DNA from: Azospirillum sp. TSH100
Lineage (GTDB): Bacteria > Pseudomonadota > Alphaproteobacteria > Azospirillales > Azospirillaceae
Direction of reading: 5' to 3'
Length of the DNA: 64,000 nt
NCBI RefSeq assembly: GCF_004923295.1
Contig: NZ_CP039635.1
Location: forward strand, 888,501 to 952,500
This document shows positions 20,499 through 28,375 of this stretch, in pieces; within the stretch, counting starts at the first letter, position 1, and every line of letters starts with the position of its first letter. Under the pieces are notes generated by a model. That model made no database searches and was not told the DNA's origin. It worked only from the letters and a program-made list of their open reading frames with translations. The translations under genes were made by a program, and so were the position numbers.

Positions 20499-21962
20499 TC
20501 AATCCAGCATCGGCAGACCGGTCTCGATCCTCACCAGTGCTGCCAGCAACGGGGCGCCGATGTCGCGGCGGACGAAGTTGCTGGCCTTCTCCGCCGCGTT
20601 GATCGCCAGCTGGAAGGTCCGGCGCCAGCGGTCGTCGTTGTAGAAGGCCTTCTCCGCCTTGGCCCGCTGCGCCAGCAGGCCGGGGCGACGGCCGGCGGCA
20701 TCGTCCGTCAGCTTGTTCAGTCGGTTCATCAGGTCGTTGGCGACAGCCGGTTCGCCGCGCTTCATCGCCGCCTCGATCACCTCGGCATAGGCTTCGCCGC
20801 GGGTGTCGATGTCGGTCACCTGATCGGCATAGGCGACCGCCATCCCCGCCTCGCCCCGCTTGGCCAGCCGCCCCAGCACCGCCGGGATCGTCCAGGGATT
20901 CTCGTCCTGCACCGTGCTGAGCAGGCCCAAAGCCAGTTTCGGCTCGCCGATGTCGGCCGCCGCCACCGCCAGTTCCGGCGGGCAGCAGTCGCCGCGGGTT
21001 TCCTTGAACTTGGAGAACTGCGTCTCCACGGTGTTCAGGAACAGCGTGCGGGCCTGCGCCTCCTTGCCGGCGCGCAGCAGGGTCTGGGCGACCAGCCCCA
21101 GCTCCCAGGCGCAATTGTGGCTGGAGGCGTAGCTCTTGGCCTCGTCGGCCAGCGCGTTGGTCAGGCCGGCGTCGCCGCGCCATGCCGCCGCCTTGGCGAT
21201 GTCGGCGAGGTTGTAGATGCGGGTCGAGCAGTCGTTGATCTGCCGGGTGATGTCGAGCGCCAGCGGCGTCTGCCCCATCAGCGATAGGGCGCGGGCGACG
21301 AACAGGTCCTGGCCGGAGCTGTCGGCGACGCCGCCGCGGCGCACCGCGCTGACGAAGGGCGCCATGATCTCCTTGGCGCGGCCGGTATCGCCCAGTTGCT
21401 GGTAGGCGACGGCCAGTGACAGCCAATCCCAGCGCGCCGCATTGATCGGCGTTTCCACCGGTGGCAGCATCTCGCCGATGCGGTGGAGGAAGCACAGGCT
21501 GTTCAGCGCGTCGTTGCAGACCAGTGCCCGTATGCGCGAGCGGAATTCGTAGAAATCGAAATCGCCGACGAACTGGTTGGTGACGAGTTGCACCGCCAGC
21601 GGACTGTCGGGGTACTTCGTCACGATGTCGTTGAACAGCTTGTCCGCCTCCTTCAGAAGGCGGCCCTCCTCGGCGACGTCATAGGTGTTGTCGGCCTGCC
21701 GGATCAGCTGCAAGGCCTGCACGAACAGGCGGTTGGCCGGACCCGGCGTGCCGGCGGCCGGGTTGTCCGCCCCGCCGCCATCCTGATCCTGTGCCAGCAC
21801 AGTCTGTTTGGCCCCATCCTGCGCCACGGCCTGCACGCCCGTTTCCGCCGTTGCGTCCTGCGCCAGAACGGGACCGGCCGCGAACGCCGCCGGCAGGCCC
21901 AATGCTGCGGTGACGGCGGCGGTGCGGAGAACGGCGAGGACGCGGGATAGGGCGGAGGCCAT
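20499..21962 (-). CDS. Secreted helical-repeat (TPR-like) protein of unknown function
   Basis: A 487-residue protein with a signal peptide (hydrophobic residues about 8-33, cleavage near VLAQD) and a low-complexity stretch to about residue 75. The body is a chain of paired helices of the TPR/Sel1 kind, with recurrent alanine-rich patterns such as AVAYQQLGDTGRAKEIM and AQTLLRAGKEAQARTLF. It contains a Cys-Cys pair (GDCCPPEL). It is probably periplasmic and a protein-protein scaffold. It follows the BON lipoprotein gene by 12 nt on the same strand, so an envelope role is likely. No specific family was recognised. Confidence 0.8.
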   Translation of the reverse strand: MASALSRVLAVLRTAAVTAALGLPAAFAAGPVLAQDATAETGVQAVAQDGAKQTVLAQDQDGGGADNPAAGTPGPANRLFVQALQLIRQADNTYDVAEEGRLLKEADKLFNDIVTKYPDSPLAVQLVTNQFVGDFDFYEFRSRIRALVCNDALNSLCFLHRIGEMLPPVETPINAARWDWLSLAVAYQQLGDTGRAKEIMAPFVSAVRRGGVADSSGQDLFVARALSLMGQTPLALDITRQINDCSTRIYNLADIAKAAAWRGDAGLTNALADEAKSYASSHNCAWELGLVAQTLLRAGKEAQARTLFLNTVETQFSKFKETRGDCCPPELAVAAADIGEPKLALGLLSTVQDENPWTIPAVLGRLAKRGEAGMAVAYADQVTDIDTRGEAYAEVIEAAMKRGEPAVANDLMNRLNKLTDDAAGRRPGLLAQRAKAEKAFYNDDRWRRTFQLAINAAEKASNFVRRDIGAPLLAALVRIETGLPMLD

Positions 21963-21974
21963 GGCGGTCGGGGT

Positions 21975-22580
21975 TCAACCCTGGAGGTTTGGGTTCGGAA
22001 GCAGACGGACGTAGCTGACGACGCGCTGGACGTTGGGCACCGAACGGGCGTGCTGGAGAGCACGGTCCAGCTCTTCCTGCGAACTGGCCACACCCATCAG
22101 ATAGACAACACCGTCGACGGTATCGATGCTGTAGTTCTGGCTATGAATATCCGCGTCGAACGTGATCCGGCTGCGAATCTGGGTCGAGATCCAGGTGTCG
22201 CGCGCGGTGTCCATGATGCTGGACCCGTTGTCGATCTGGATTTCGTTGATGACTTCCTTGACGCCCTGTGCCTGCCAGACGAGGCGCACCGCGTCGAGCC
22301 GCATCTGCGCATCGGCGGCGCGGCCGGTCAGCAGCACGCGGCCCTGGTCCACGGTCAGCCCGATGCGGTTGGTCATGTCGACCGAATGCTGCAGCCACAG
22401 CGCGTTGATGCGGGCGCGGATTTCGGTGTCGCTGACGAAGCCGCCGAATCCACGCTCCTGCGTCGCCACGACGGCGGTGCCGCCCGCGGCGCCCAGCACC
22501 AGCGGCCCGCAGCCCGCCAGCGAAACACCGGCAGCGCAGGCGAGTGCGTACAATGTCCAAAGGCGGCTCAAACCCGTCAC
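21975..22580 (-). CDS. BON-domain outer-membrane lipoprotein (DolP/YraP-like)
   Basis: A 201-residue lipoprotein: GTG start at 22580 with GGGAGG 7 nt upstream, a signal sequence ending in the lipobox LAGC, then two BON domains (about residues 50-120 and 125-195), each with the alternating V-GV/GRV-L-G pattern (VDQGRVLLTGRA; VDGVVYLMGVA). Dual BON lipoproteins such as E. coli DolP bind anionic phospholipids and help keep the outer membrane intact. Longer in-frame starts lack a signal sequence position or RBS. It is cotranscribed with the downstream repeat protein. Confidence 0.9.
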   Translation of the reverse strand: MTGLSRLWTLYALACAAGVSLAGCGPLVLGAAGGTAVVATQERGFGGFVSDTEIRARINALWLQHSVDMTNRIGLTVDQGRVLLTGRAADAQMRLDAVRLVWQAQGVKEVINEIQIDNGSSIMDTARDTWISTQIRSRITFDADIHSQNYSIDTVDGVVYLMGVASSQEELDRALQHARSVPNVQRVVSYVRLLPNPNLQG

Positions 22581-22788
22581 AGCGTGCCTCCCTTCGCCCG
22601 CGTGGCGCGCACCGGGCGGATGCGGCGCGCGGCCGGAAAAGGTCACGGCGGAACGGTCTTTGCAATGGGGAAATTCGAGGCTTTCACCAGTCATCGTCAC
22701 TTTGTCCCGAGGTGATGCACGGATGTTGCAGTCGCTGCGACTGCGAAGGAAGCGTCGTCACGGCGCTTCCCACAGTCTCGGGGCGAAA

Positions 22789-23631
22789 TCAGGCGAAAGC
22801 TGGGCTGGACAGCACGCCGGCGATTTCACGCGCCAGGACGCGGGAAACCACCCGCCGGGCGGTCGCGTCGCGGAGGATTTCCTCGTCCCTGGGGTTGGAC
22901 AGGAAACCGGTCTCCACCAGCACCGACGGCACGTCCGGCGCCTTCAGCACGGCGAAATTGGCGGAGCGCATCGGGTTTTCCAGAAGGCGCAGCTCCTTCC
23001 CGGCTCCCTCCACCAGGATCTGGCGGGCCGCCAGCGAGGCATGGCGGGTGTGGCGCGCCGTCAGGTCCATCAGGATGTCCTTGACGATCCGGCCGCCGCC
23101 GACCGCCCCCGGCTTGCCGAAGCGGTCGGCCTGGTTTTCCTGCTGGGCAAGGCGCGAAGCGAAGGAGTCCGATGCCTTTTCCGACAGGATGTAGGCCGAC
23201 AGGCCGCGGGCCTCGGCGTTGGGGGCGCTGTCGGCGTGGATCGACACGAACAGGTCGGCTCCGGCCTCGCGCGTCAGCGCCACCCGGTCGTCCAGCGCCA
23301 GGAACCGGTCGTCGCGGCGGGTCAGCTTCACGGCCAGACCATGCCGTTCCGCCAGGATGCGCGCCACGTCGCGGGCGATGTCGAGCGTCACCTCCTTCTC
23401 GAAGGTGCCGCGGGTGCCGATGGCGCCGGGATCGTTGCCGCCATGGCCGGGATCGAGCATCACCAGCCGCGGCCGCGACGAAGTGCCGCCGGCCGGCTTG
23501 CGGTCCGGCCGCCTGTCCGCCGCCAGGGCGCCGGCTGCCCCCAACGGTTGCGCCAGTGCGAGCCCCGCCGTGCCGAAGGCGGTTAACCAAAGCTTGCTAA
23601 GCCCGAGCCCAAGCAGCTGTCGTCGATCCAT
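22789..23631 (-). CDS. N-acetylmuramoyl-L-alanine amidase (Amidase_3)
   Basis: A 280-residue zinc amidase that cuts the peptide stem from peptidoglycan in the periplasm. The N-terminal MDRRQLLGLGLSKLWLTAFG is a Tat-like signal (RR). The catalytic domain starts near residue 75 with LVMLDPGHGGNDPGA (zinc histidine), then a zinc glutamate in GTFEKEVTLD, SIHADSAPN (histidine) and SVLVETGFLSNPRDE (catalytic glutamate). It has no AMIN domain, unlike AmiC. The start at 23631 gives a proper signal; a longer frame exists but lacks support. Confidence 0.93.
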   Translation of the reverse strand: MDRRQLLGLGLSKLWLTAFGTAGLALAQPLGAAGALAADRRPDRKPAGGTSSRPRLVMLDPGHGGNDPGAIGTRGTFEKEVTLDIARDVARILAERHGLAVKLTRRDDRFLALDDRVALTREAGADLFVSIHADSAPNAEARGLSAYILSEKASDSFASRLAQQENQADRFGKPGAVGGGRIVKDILMDLTARHTRHASLAARQILVEGAGKELRLLENPMRSANFAVLKAPDVPSVLVETGFLSNPRDEEILRDATARRVVSRVLAREIAGVLSSPAFA

Positions 23632-23853
23632 GGCCAAAAATACCGTGCTGCAAAGGAGGGAGGGCTGCGGCACCAAGCCGCGCACTCCGTTCATCTAGCC
23701 TGAATCATTAACCAATGCGGTGGCGCAAAAGTATTGTCAAGGCCGGGCAGATTACCGTTTCTGAATATTTGTGGGCGGTCGGTAACCGGGGCAGACTTGA
23801 CCCGGCGAGGATTCGACAGACGTCATTGGTTGCTTGAAGGCAGAGTGGAAAAG

Positions 23854-23869
23854 CGCTAAAATTTTAGCG
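23854..23869. promoter_or_regulatory. 16-bp perfect palindrome before a small gene
   Basis: CGCTAAAATTTTAGCG is a perfect palindrome ending 19 nt before the 55-codon gene at 23889. The AT-rich core could be an operator or a short 5' hairpin in the mRNA. Confidence 0.45.
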
Positions 23870-23888
23870 ATCAGCTCGGGAGGTGTCG

Positions 23889-24056
23889 ATGTTGAGGAAA
23901 GCCCTGTTCAACATCATCCGGCAAGAGCAGCGCGAGATCGAGGACAAGCTCGAACGCGAGGAACAGCAACCGAGTCCTGACGCCCGCCGGATCGTCGGAC
24001 TGCGGCAGGAGGCCACCAGCCTGCGTCGTGAGCTGGAGCATTTCCAGGACGTTTGA
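23889..24056 (+). CDS. Small coiled-coil protein, resembles YdcH/DUF465
   Basis: A 55-residue protein, MLRKALFNIIRQEQREIEDK at the N-terminus, nearly all helix-forming with heptad-like spacing and a central QQPSPDARRIVGLRQEAT. The pattern of two short helices joined by a P/D-rich turn and ending in LRRELEHF resembles the YdcH (DUF465) family of about 60-residue coiled-coil proteins. GGGAGGTGTCG before the ATG is a good ribosome-binding site. Function unknown. Confidence 0.6.
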   Translation: MLRKALFNIIRQEQREIEDKLEREEQQPSPDARRIVGLRQEATSLRRELEHFQDV

Positions 24057-24213
24057 TCCCGGCTGCCGGCTGTGGCCGGCTGGTGTGCTCTGGGCCCGCG
24101 TCTTTTGCGCCGGTCGCCCCTGAATTTCTGTGACGGATCGGTCGCCCCCTTTTCCGCAGGATCGCGGGGAAGGGGGATTTTGTTTCCGGGTGGAGACGGA
24201 GCCCCCTCTGGTC

Positions 24214-24600
24214 TCACCCCAGCTTCGCGTATCCGCGCTCGATCACCCGTTCGGCCGCCTCATAGACCGCCAGCATCTCCTCGTACGCCGCGCGCAGGCG
24301 GGCAAGGTCGCTGACCGCGGCGGGGGTCGGGTGCCGGGATTCGGACATCTTCAGGCCGGCGCGGATGTAGTCGGCGCGCAGTTCGGCCACCCGCACCGCC
24401 ATGCGCAGGAAGGTGTCGCGGTTCAGGTTGGGCAACTCGCGGCCGATGACTTCGCAGTTGGCCTCCAGGATCGCGGCATCCATGTTTTCCAGGAAATGAC
24501 GGATGCGCTGGCTGCGGCTGCTGTCGGCGGCGTCGGCCGTCATCAGCTTGTCGACCTTGCCTTTGGCGTATTCGCCGATGATCTTGCCGCCGGATGCCAT
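24214..24600 (-). CDS. Hypothetical helical protein
   Basis: A 128-residue cytoplasmic protein predicted from composition to be all alpha-helical, with no signal peptide or membrane segment. Visible segments are GGKIIGEYAKGKVDKLMTAD near the start and MAVRVAELRADYIRAGLKMS in the second half. Not recognised. GGCGGGATCACC lies before the ATG. A perfect seven-base inverted repeat (24633-24652) lies 33 nt upstream of the start and may be its operator. Confidence 0.7.
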   Translation of the reverse strand: MASGGKIIGEYAKGKVDKLMTADAADSSRSQRIRHFLENMDAAILEANCEVIGRELPNLNRDTFLRMAVRVAELRADYIRAGLKMSESRHPTPAAVSDLARLRAAYEEMLAVYEAAERVIERGYAKLG

Positions 24601-24632
24601 TGGTGATCCCGCCTCGCTTAGAGTGTGACCGG

Positions 24633-24652
24633 TTCAAGCACGACCGCTTGAA
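24633..24652. promoter_or_regulatory. Inverted repeat upstream of the 24600 gene
   Basis: TTCAAGC / GCTTGAA with a six-base spacer. It lies 33 nt upstream of the start of the minus-strand hypothetical and 225 nt upstream of purU, so it could influence either. Confidence 0.4.
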
Positions 24653-24876
24653 GCGTGAAGCCGGGCGCCAAACGTCAGCCGGCCGGTCCGGCCCTGCGCC
24701 ATTTTCGCACCGCCTGCCCGCGGATGCCAGAGTGGTGTGAATCGTCCGCTGTCGGGGTCAATCCCGCTTGACGATACAGCCATGTGCCGATCCGCACATC
24801 AAGCGGGTGCAACATGACGGCGTTCGTGCTACGGAAGCCTCCCCCTTTTCTTGCTGTACGTCATGGTGGACGCGCG

Positions 24877-25743
24877 ATGTCTGAGACCGGCTCCGACTAT
24901 ATCCTCACCGTTTCCTGCCCCGACACCGTCGGCATCGTCTTCGCGGTGTCCGGCTTCCTGGCGGAGCGGAGCTGCAACATCATCGACAGCGCCCAGTTCG
25001 GCGACCGCATCTCCGGGCTGTTCTTCATGCGCGTCAGCTTCAACGGCAATCCGGCCGGGCCGACGAAGCAGCAGCTGGAGGCCGATTTCGCCGCGCAGGT
25101 GGCGGAACGCTTCGGCATGACCTGGAAGATCCATGATTCCCGCCGCCGTCCCCGCGTGCTGATCATGGTATCGAAGTTCGGTCACTGCCTGAACGACCTG
25201 CTTTACCGCTACCGCACCGGCTACCTGCCGATCGAAATCCCGGCCATCGTCTCCAACCACCGCGACTTCTACCAGCTGGCGGCGTGGCACAACATCCCGT
25301 TTCACCATCTGCCGGTCGGCTCCGACAACAAGGCGCAGCAGGAAGCCCGCCTGCTGGAGATTGTGGATGAGGAGAAAGTCGACCTCGTCGTCCTCGCCCG
25401 TTACATGCAGGTGCTGTCGGGCGCGCTGTGCGAGCGGATGGCCGGCCGGGTCATCAACATCCACCACAGCTTCCTGCCCAGCTTCAAGGGCGCCAAGCCC
25501 TATCACCAGGCCCATGCCCGTGGCGTGAAACTGATCGGCGCCACCGCGCACTACGTCACCTCCAACCTCGACGAAGGCCCGATCATCGAGCAGGAGGCGG
25601 AGCGTGTCGACCATACGATGACGCCCGACGACCTGGTGGCCATCGGGCGTGACATCGAGAACATCGTTCTGGCCCGTGCCGTCCGCTACCACGTGGAGCA
25701 TCGCGTGCTGCTGAACGGCAACAAGACGGTGGTCTTCCGCTGA
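24877..25743 (+). CDS. purU: Formyltetrahydrofolate deformylase
   Basis: A 288-residue enzyme that hydrolyses 10-formyl-THF to THF and formate, supplying formate for purine synthesis and balancing one-carbon pools. An N-terminal ACT domain (residues about 5-80; SCPDTVGIVFAVSGFLAE) is followed by a formyl-transferase domain with HHSFLPSFKGAKPYHQA and GATAHYVTSNLDEGPIIEQ, which contain the catalytic His and Asp. The start MSETGSDY at 24877 matches the usual length; an upstream in-frame ATG would add 31 unlikely residues. Confidence 0.95.
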   Translation: MSETGSDYILTVSCPDTVGIVFAVSGFLAERSCNIIDSAQFGDRISGLFFMRVSFNGNPAGPTKQQLEADFAAQVAERFGMTWKIHDSRRRPRVLIMVSKFGHCLNDLLYRYRTGYLPIEIPAIVSNHRDFYQLAAWHNIPFHHLPVGSDNKAQQEARLLEIVDEEKVDLVVLARYMQVLSGALCERMAGRVINIHHSFLPSFKGAKPYHQAHARGVKLIGATAHYVTSNLDEGPIIEQEAERVDHTMTPDDLVAIGRDIENIVLARAVRYHVEHRVLLNGNKTVVFR

Positions 25744-25756
25744 ACCCATCGGCCCG

Positions 25757-25785
25757 CGGCGCAGCCCCTCAGTGGGGCTGCGCCG
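25757..25785. terminator. Hairpin between convergent purU and phyR
   Basis: A perfect 12-bp stem CGGCGCAGCCCC / GGGGCTGCGCCG with a five-base loop overlaps the end of phyR. It lacks a T-run but is placed to end both convergent transcripts. Confidence 0.5.
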
Positions 25786-26572
25786 TCTCGCGGGCGTCTT
25801 CCGGTTGCGGCATGAACACCGCGCGGGTGATCGCCTGTTCGATCTGGTCGCGGGTGAAGGGCTTCGGGATCACCGGGCCCAGATGCTCCAGCCCATGCTT
25901 GGCCAGATCGTCGGGGAAGGCGGTGACGAAGATCACCGGCAGGAACCGCCGGGCCCGCAGTTCGCGTGCCACCTCCAGTCCGTTGTCGCCGTCGGCCAGC
26001 CGGATGTCCATCAGGGCCAGCGTCGGCCGGTGTTCGGCGGCCAGCGACAGCGCCTCGTCCATCGTCGCCGCGTTGCCGCAGACGATGTGGCCCATGCCGC
26101 GCACCGTCTCCGCCAGATCATAGGCGATGATGGCGTCGTCCTCGACGATCAGGATGGTGGCGGTCAGCCGGGCGCGGACCCGCTCGCGGGCGTGGGTCAG
26201 CCGTTCCACCGCGTCCTCCGGAGCGAGGGCCAGCACGGCGGCGGCATCGCCGACCGGCAGATCCTCCAGATTGACCAGCAGGTAGAGCCGGCGATCGATC
26301 TCATCCAGCGTCATCAGCGCCGATTCGACCGGATGGTAGGGCGCCACCACGGGCGGCGAGCCCTCTTCGTCCTGCAGCTTGTTCAGATGGCGATAGAGCG
26401 TGCCGCGCGAGATGTCGCCGCCGCGGCCGGTCTCCGCCTCGTCCGCCTCCAGATACCATTCCAGGGTGCGGGTCACCAAACTGTCCCCCCGCCCGTTCGT
26501 CCCGGTCAGCGCGCGGGCATAGCGGCGCAGGTAGGGCAAATGCTGCATGAAGTGACCGGTGTACTGCTCCAT
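25769..26572 (-). CDS. phyR: General stress response regulator PhyR (sigma-like domain plus receiver)
   Basis: A 267-residue protein with the PhyR architecture: an N-terminal sigma-like domain (residues 1 to about 135; FMQHLPYLRRYARALTG, then EVNLEDLPVGDAAAVLAL-like region 4) and a C-terminal receiver (ILIVEDDAIIAYDLAETVRG; phospho-acceptor Asp in LALMDIRL; Lys in VIPKPF). When phosphorylated it binds the anti-sigma factor NepR and frees the ECF sigma factor EcfG. The usual neighbours nepR and ecfG are not within the window. [13 protein letters not shown] before ATG. Three EcfG-type promoters lie elsewhere in the window, one of them 570 nt away. Confidence 0.95.
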   Translation of the reverse strand: MEQYTGHFMQHLPYLRRYARALTGTNGRGDSLVTRTLEWYLEADEAETGRGGDISRGTLYRHLNKLQDEEGSPPVVAPYHPVESALMTLDEIDRRLYLLVNLEDLPVGDAAAVLALAPEDAVERLTHARERVRARLTATILIVEDDAIIAYDLAETVRGMGHIVCGNAATMDEALSLAAEHRPTLALMDIRLADGDNGLEVARELRARRFLPVIFVTAFPDDLAKHGLEHLGPVIPKPFTRDQIEQAITRAVFMPQPEDARETAQPH

Positions 26573-27140
26573 CTCTCTCCCCGTGCCTTTCTGCGGCGCG
26601 TGTTCCTGGCATCCACCCGATGTGCCGTTCCGGAAGCCCGGAGACGGCCGGTGCAACTCGATCTCGTCCGGGCCGCCTCTTTCAGGGCTGCCTGTCCTGG
26701 CGAAGATGGCTGCGCCGTCGACGCTGCCTCGATCAGCAGACTGACGCATCCCGGGCTGCAACGGTCGAATTCATATGGCGCAGTCCACGGCCTAACGGGA
26801 GTGAACCCGAAAGATTTATTCGAGATACCTTCAAAGGATTACTCAGTATGCATAATATGAAACACGGCCTGACATGGCTTGGCGGACCTTGCGGCTTGCC
26901 TATGACCTGCAAGTCATAGGGGGTGGCGGAGGGGGAGGCTTAACTGTTCTGAAAGACTTACAAGCATACTCTGTCTTTGCCCTCCGGTATTTGCCACGCA
27001 ACTGCCGTGTGAGGGCGAGGCGAGTGTTCCCGATCCTCGTGCGCGCCGGCCATCCCCCAGGCCGGCGCGTTTTTCTTTTCCGCCGGCCGGCTCTCCGATC
27101 GACTGGTGCCAAACCAAGGAAAAACCAAGCGCCAGGCATG
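26573..27140. other. Protein-gene-free region upstream of phyR
   Basis: No convincing protein gene lies here. It contains an inverted repeat CCTATGAC / GTCATAGG (26899-26920), an AT-richer stretch around 26780-26870 and an isolated terminator (27042-27078). A 23-codon frame starting at 26848 has a weak RBS and is not called. Confidence 0.5.
27042..27078 (+). terminator. Isolated terminator in the phyR upstream region
   Basis: A perfect 10-bp stem CGCGCCGGCC / GGCCGGCGCG (27042-27051, 27060-27069) followed by TTTTTCTTTT. No protein gene lies upstream on this strand for more than 1.2 kb, so it probably ends an untranslated RNA starting somewhere after 26780. Confidence 0.8.
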
Positions 27141-27165
27141 GGAACCAACCCATGGGGACCGTGTT
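27141..27165 (+). promoter_or_regulatory. EcfG-type general stress promoter
   Basis: GGAAC (27141-27145), 17-nt spacer, GTT (27163-27165). This is the known GGAAC-N16/17-(C)GTT promoter of EcfG/SigT sigma factors in alphaproteobacteria. It points at the small RNA candidate that starts near 27172. Confidence 0.6.
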
Positions 27166-27171
27166 GAAGCG

Positions 27172-27264
27172 GGCATGGTGTGATTCCTCCCTGAACCGCC
27201 AATCCTGATCGCCGCCCAAGCGCCGCCGCGACATCACGCGGCCGGTGCGGGCGGCGATTTTTTC
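27172..27264 (+). ncRNA. Candidate stress-induced small RNA, GsrN-like
   Basis: A start 6-8 nt after the EcfG -10 element and an end at the terminator give an RNA of about 93 nt with no reading frame. The 5' part can fold as GGC/GCC plus GGT/ACC (27172-27179 with 27195-27200, two-base bulge), leaving a loop that exposes CCTCCC (27186-27191). The 3' part is the terminator stem. Caulobacter GsrN is also a SigT-dependent small RNA with an exposed C-rich 5' loop that pairs with G-rich target leaders. The resemblance is in layout and loop, not proven homology. It lies 600 nt from phyR. Confidence 0.5.
27208..27264 (+). terminator. Terminator of the small RNA candidate
   Basis: A 10-bp outer stem ATCGCCGCCC / GGGCGGCGAT (27208-27217, 27249-27258) encloses a second GC-rich helix and is followed by a run of T (27256-27263 region, six T). 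Confidence 0.85.
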
Positions 27265-27486
27265 TCTGTCCAGATATCTGTCAAGATAATGAGCCTGTCG
27301 CCGTCTCCGTCCTGTCAATCGGGGACTTTCACAAGGCGGTGCTTGCAACGCGTTTAATCCAACGTTAAGGACATCGGCACACGGTTGGAGTCCGGCGTCT
27401 TCGGGCGCACCATCCGTTGTGAAGGCCGGCGGAACGGTGCCGGCCCGGGTTTCGCGTTGGCTGCCGCATCGGGTCCGGGTTTGTGC

Positions 27487-28020
27487 ATGGAAGACCAAGA
27501 GTTGGATCGGTCCCTGATGGACGGCATTCCGCCGGATGAGCTGGCCGACTTCGCCCGGTGGCGGGAGCGCGTGCGCGGCACGAACATCTCCGAGAAGACG
27601 CTGCTGGCGACCGACTATCTCAATCACTTCAACGAAATCGTGATGCTGATCGAGATGATTCCGGACATGCCGGACATGCTCGAGGAATGCCGCATCTGGC
27701 AGCCCAAGAGCTATGCCGAGCATTTCCGCGACAGCGGTTTCTCCGACAAGGAACTGGCGATCGAGGCCTATGGCCATGTGCCGTCCAAGTTCCTCCGTCC
27801 CTTCGAGGACACCATCGCCCAGGCCCATCAGGTGATCGCCCACACGCTGGAGCGGATCGGCACCGACATCGACAGCGGCGATCCCGACAAGTTGCGGATG
27901 GACTGCCAGACTTCCGTCGCGATGATCCACCGCATCATCCAGGTCGCCAACGGGATCATCCACGGCACCGCCCATGTGATGGAGCAGGGCGAGATCGATC
28001 TTTATCTCCAGAACGGCTGA
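27487..28020 (+). CDS. Hypothetical cytoplasmic protein
   Basis: A 177-residue protein starting MEDQELDRSLMDGIPPDELA. It is rich in helices and acidic at the N-terminus, with a methionine-rich stretch IVMLIEMIPDMPDMLEE and a long C-terminal helix. There is no membrane segment or signal. Not recognised. The frame is open for 34 codons upstream, but that part is Gly/Arg-rich and looks untranslated. It stands alone, 220 nt after the small RNA terminator. Confidence 0.7.
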   Translation: MEDQELDRSLMDGIPPDELADFARWRERVRGTNISEKTLLATDYLNHFNEIVMLIEMIPDMPDMLEECRIWQPKSYAEHFRDSGFSDKELAIEAYGHVPSKFLRPFEDTIAQAHQVIAHTLERIGTDIDSGDPDKLRMDCQTSVAMIHRIIQVANGIIHGTAHVMEQGEIDLYLQNG

Positions 28021-28375
28021 CGATCGGTACGCCGACCCGTACTTTCGTTCCAAATCATGCGTCTTACCAACGAAAAACAGGTGTTTTCAGTCACTTGTCC
28101 CGGCACGAATGGCGATTGATGGTGCACCCACCATTCGTTCGTTGCATGGCTCACTTGCGCCCCCTGGCACTATAGTCGGAGCATAAAAGATAAGACGGAG
28201 GCGTGTTCATGCGTCCTCTGCGGGGGGAGATGGAGCATTGCCCATGAAGGGATGCGCATTCGCGCCGGCCGATGGCATGGCCGTGTCTGAACCGCGCGTG
28301 TGGCGGCCGGGTCCGCCCACCGATCACGCCGGCCCCGGTCTTCCCATCCTGCAACGGGGGGAGGCAGCAGCGCGC
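28021..28375. other. Promoter region of the aroyl-CoA ligase gene
   Basis: This 355-nt gap holds an inverted repeat at 28105-28138, a TATAGT hexamer at 28171-28176 that suits a -10 element, and an in-frame ATG at 28244 with its own GGAG. No other gene is seen. Confidence 0.45.
28105..28138. promoter_or_regulatory. Inverted repeat upstream of the aroyl-CoA ligase
   Basis: ACGAATGG (28105-28112) and CCATTCGT (28131-28138) form an eight-base perfect dyad with a TGGTGCACCCACCA core between the arms. It lies just upstream of the possible -10 element and could be a repressor site. Confidence 0.45.

Noticed and set aside
26848..26919. 23-codon frame with weak RBS
   Set aside because: Short, no similarity, and overlaps an inverted repeat; more likely part of an untranslated region.
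25744..27486. nepR and ecfG next to phyR
   Set aside because: No frame with anti-sigma NepR or ECF sigma features lies on either side; the genes must be elsewhere.
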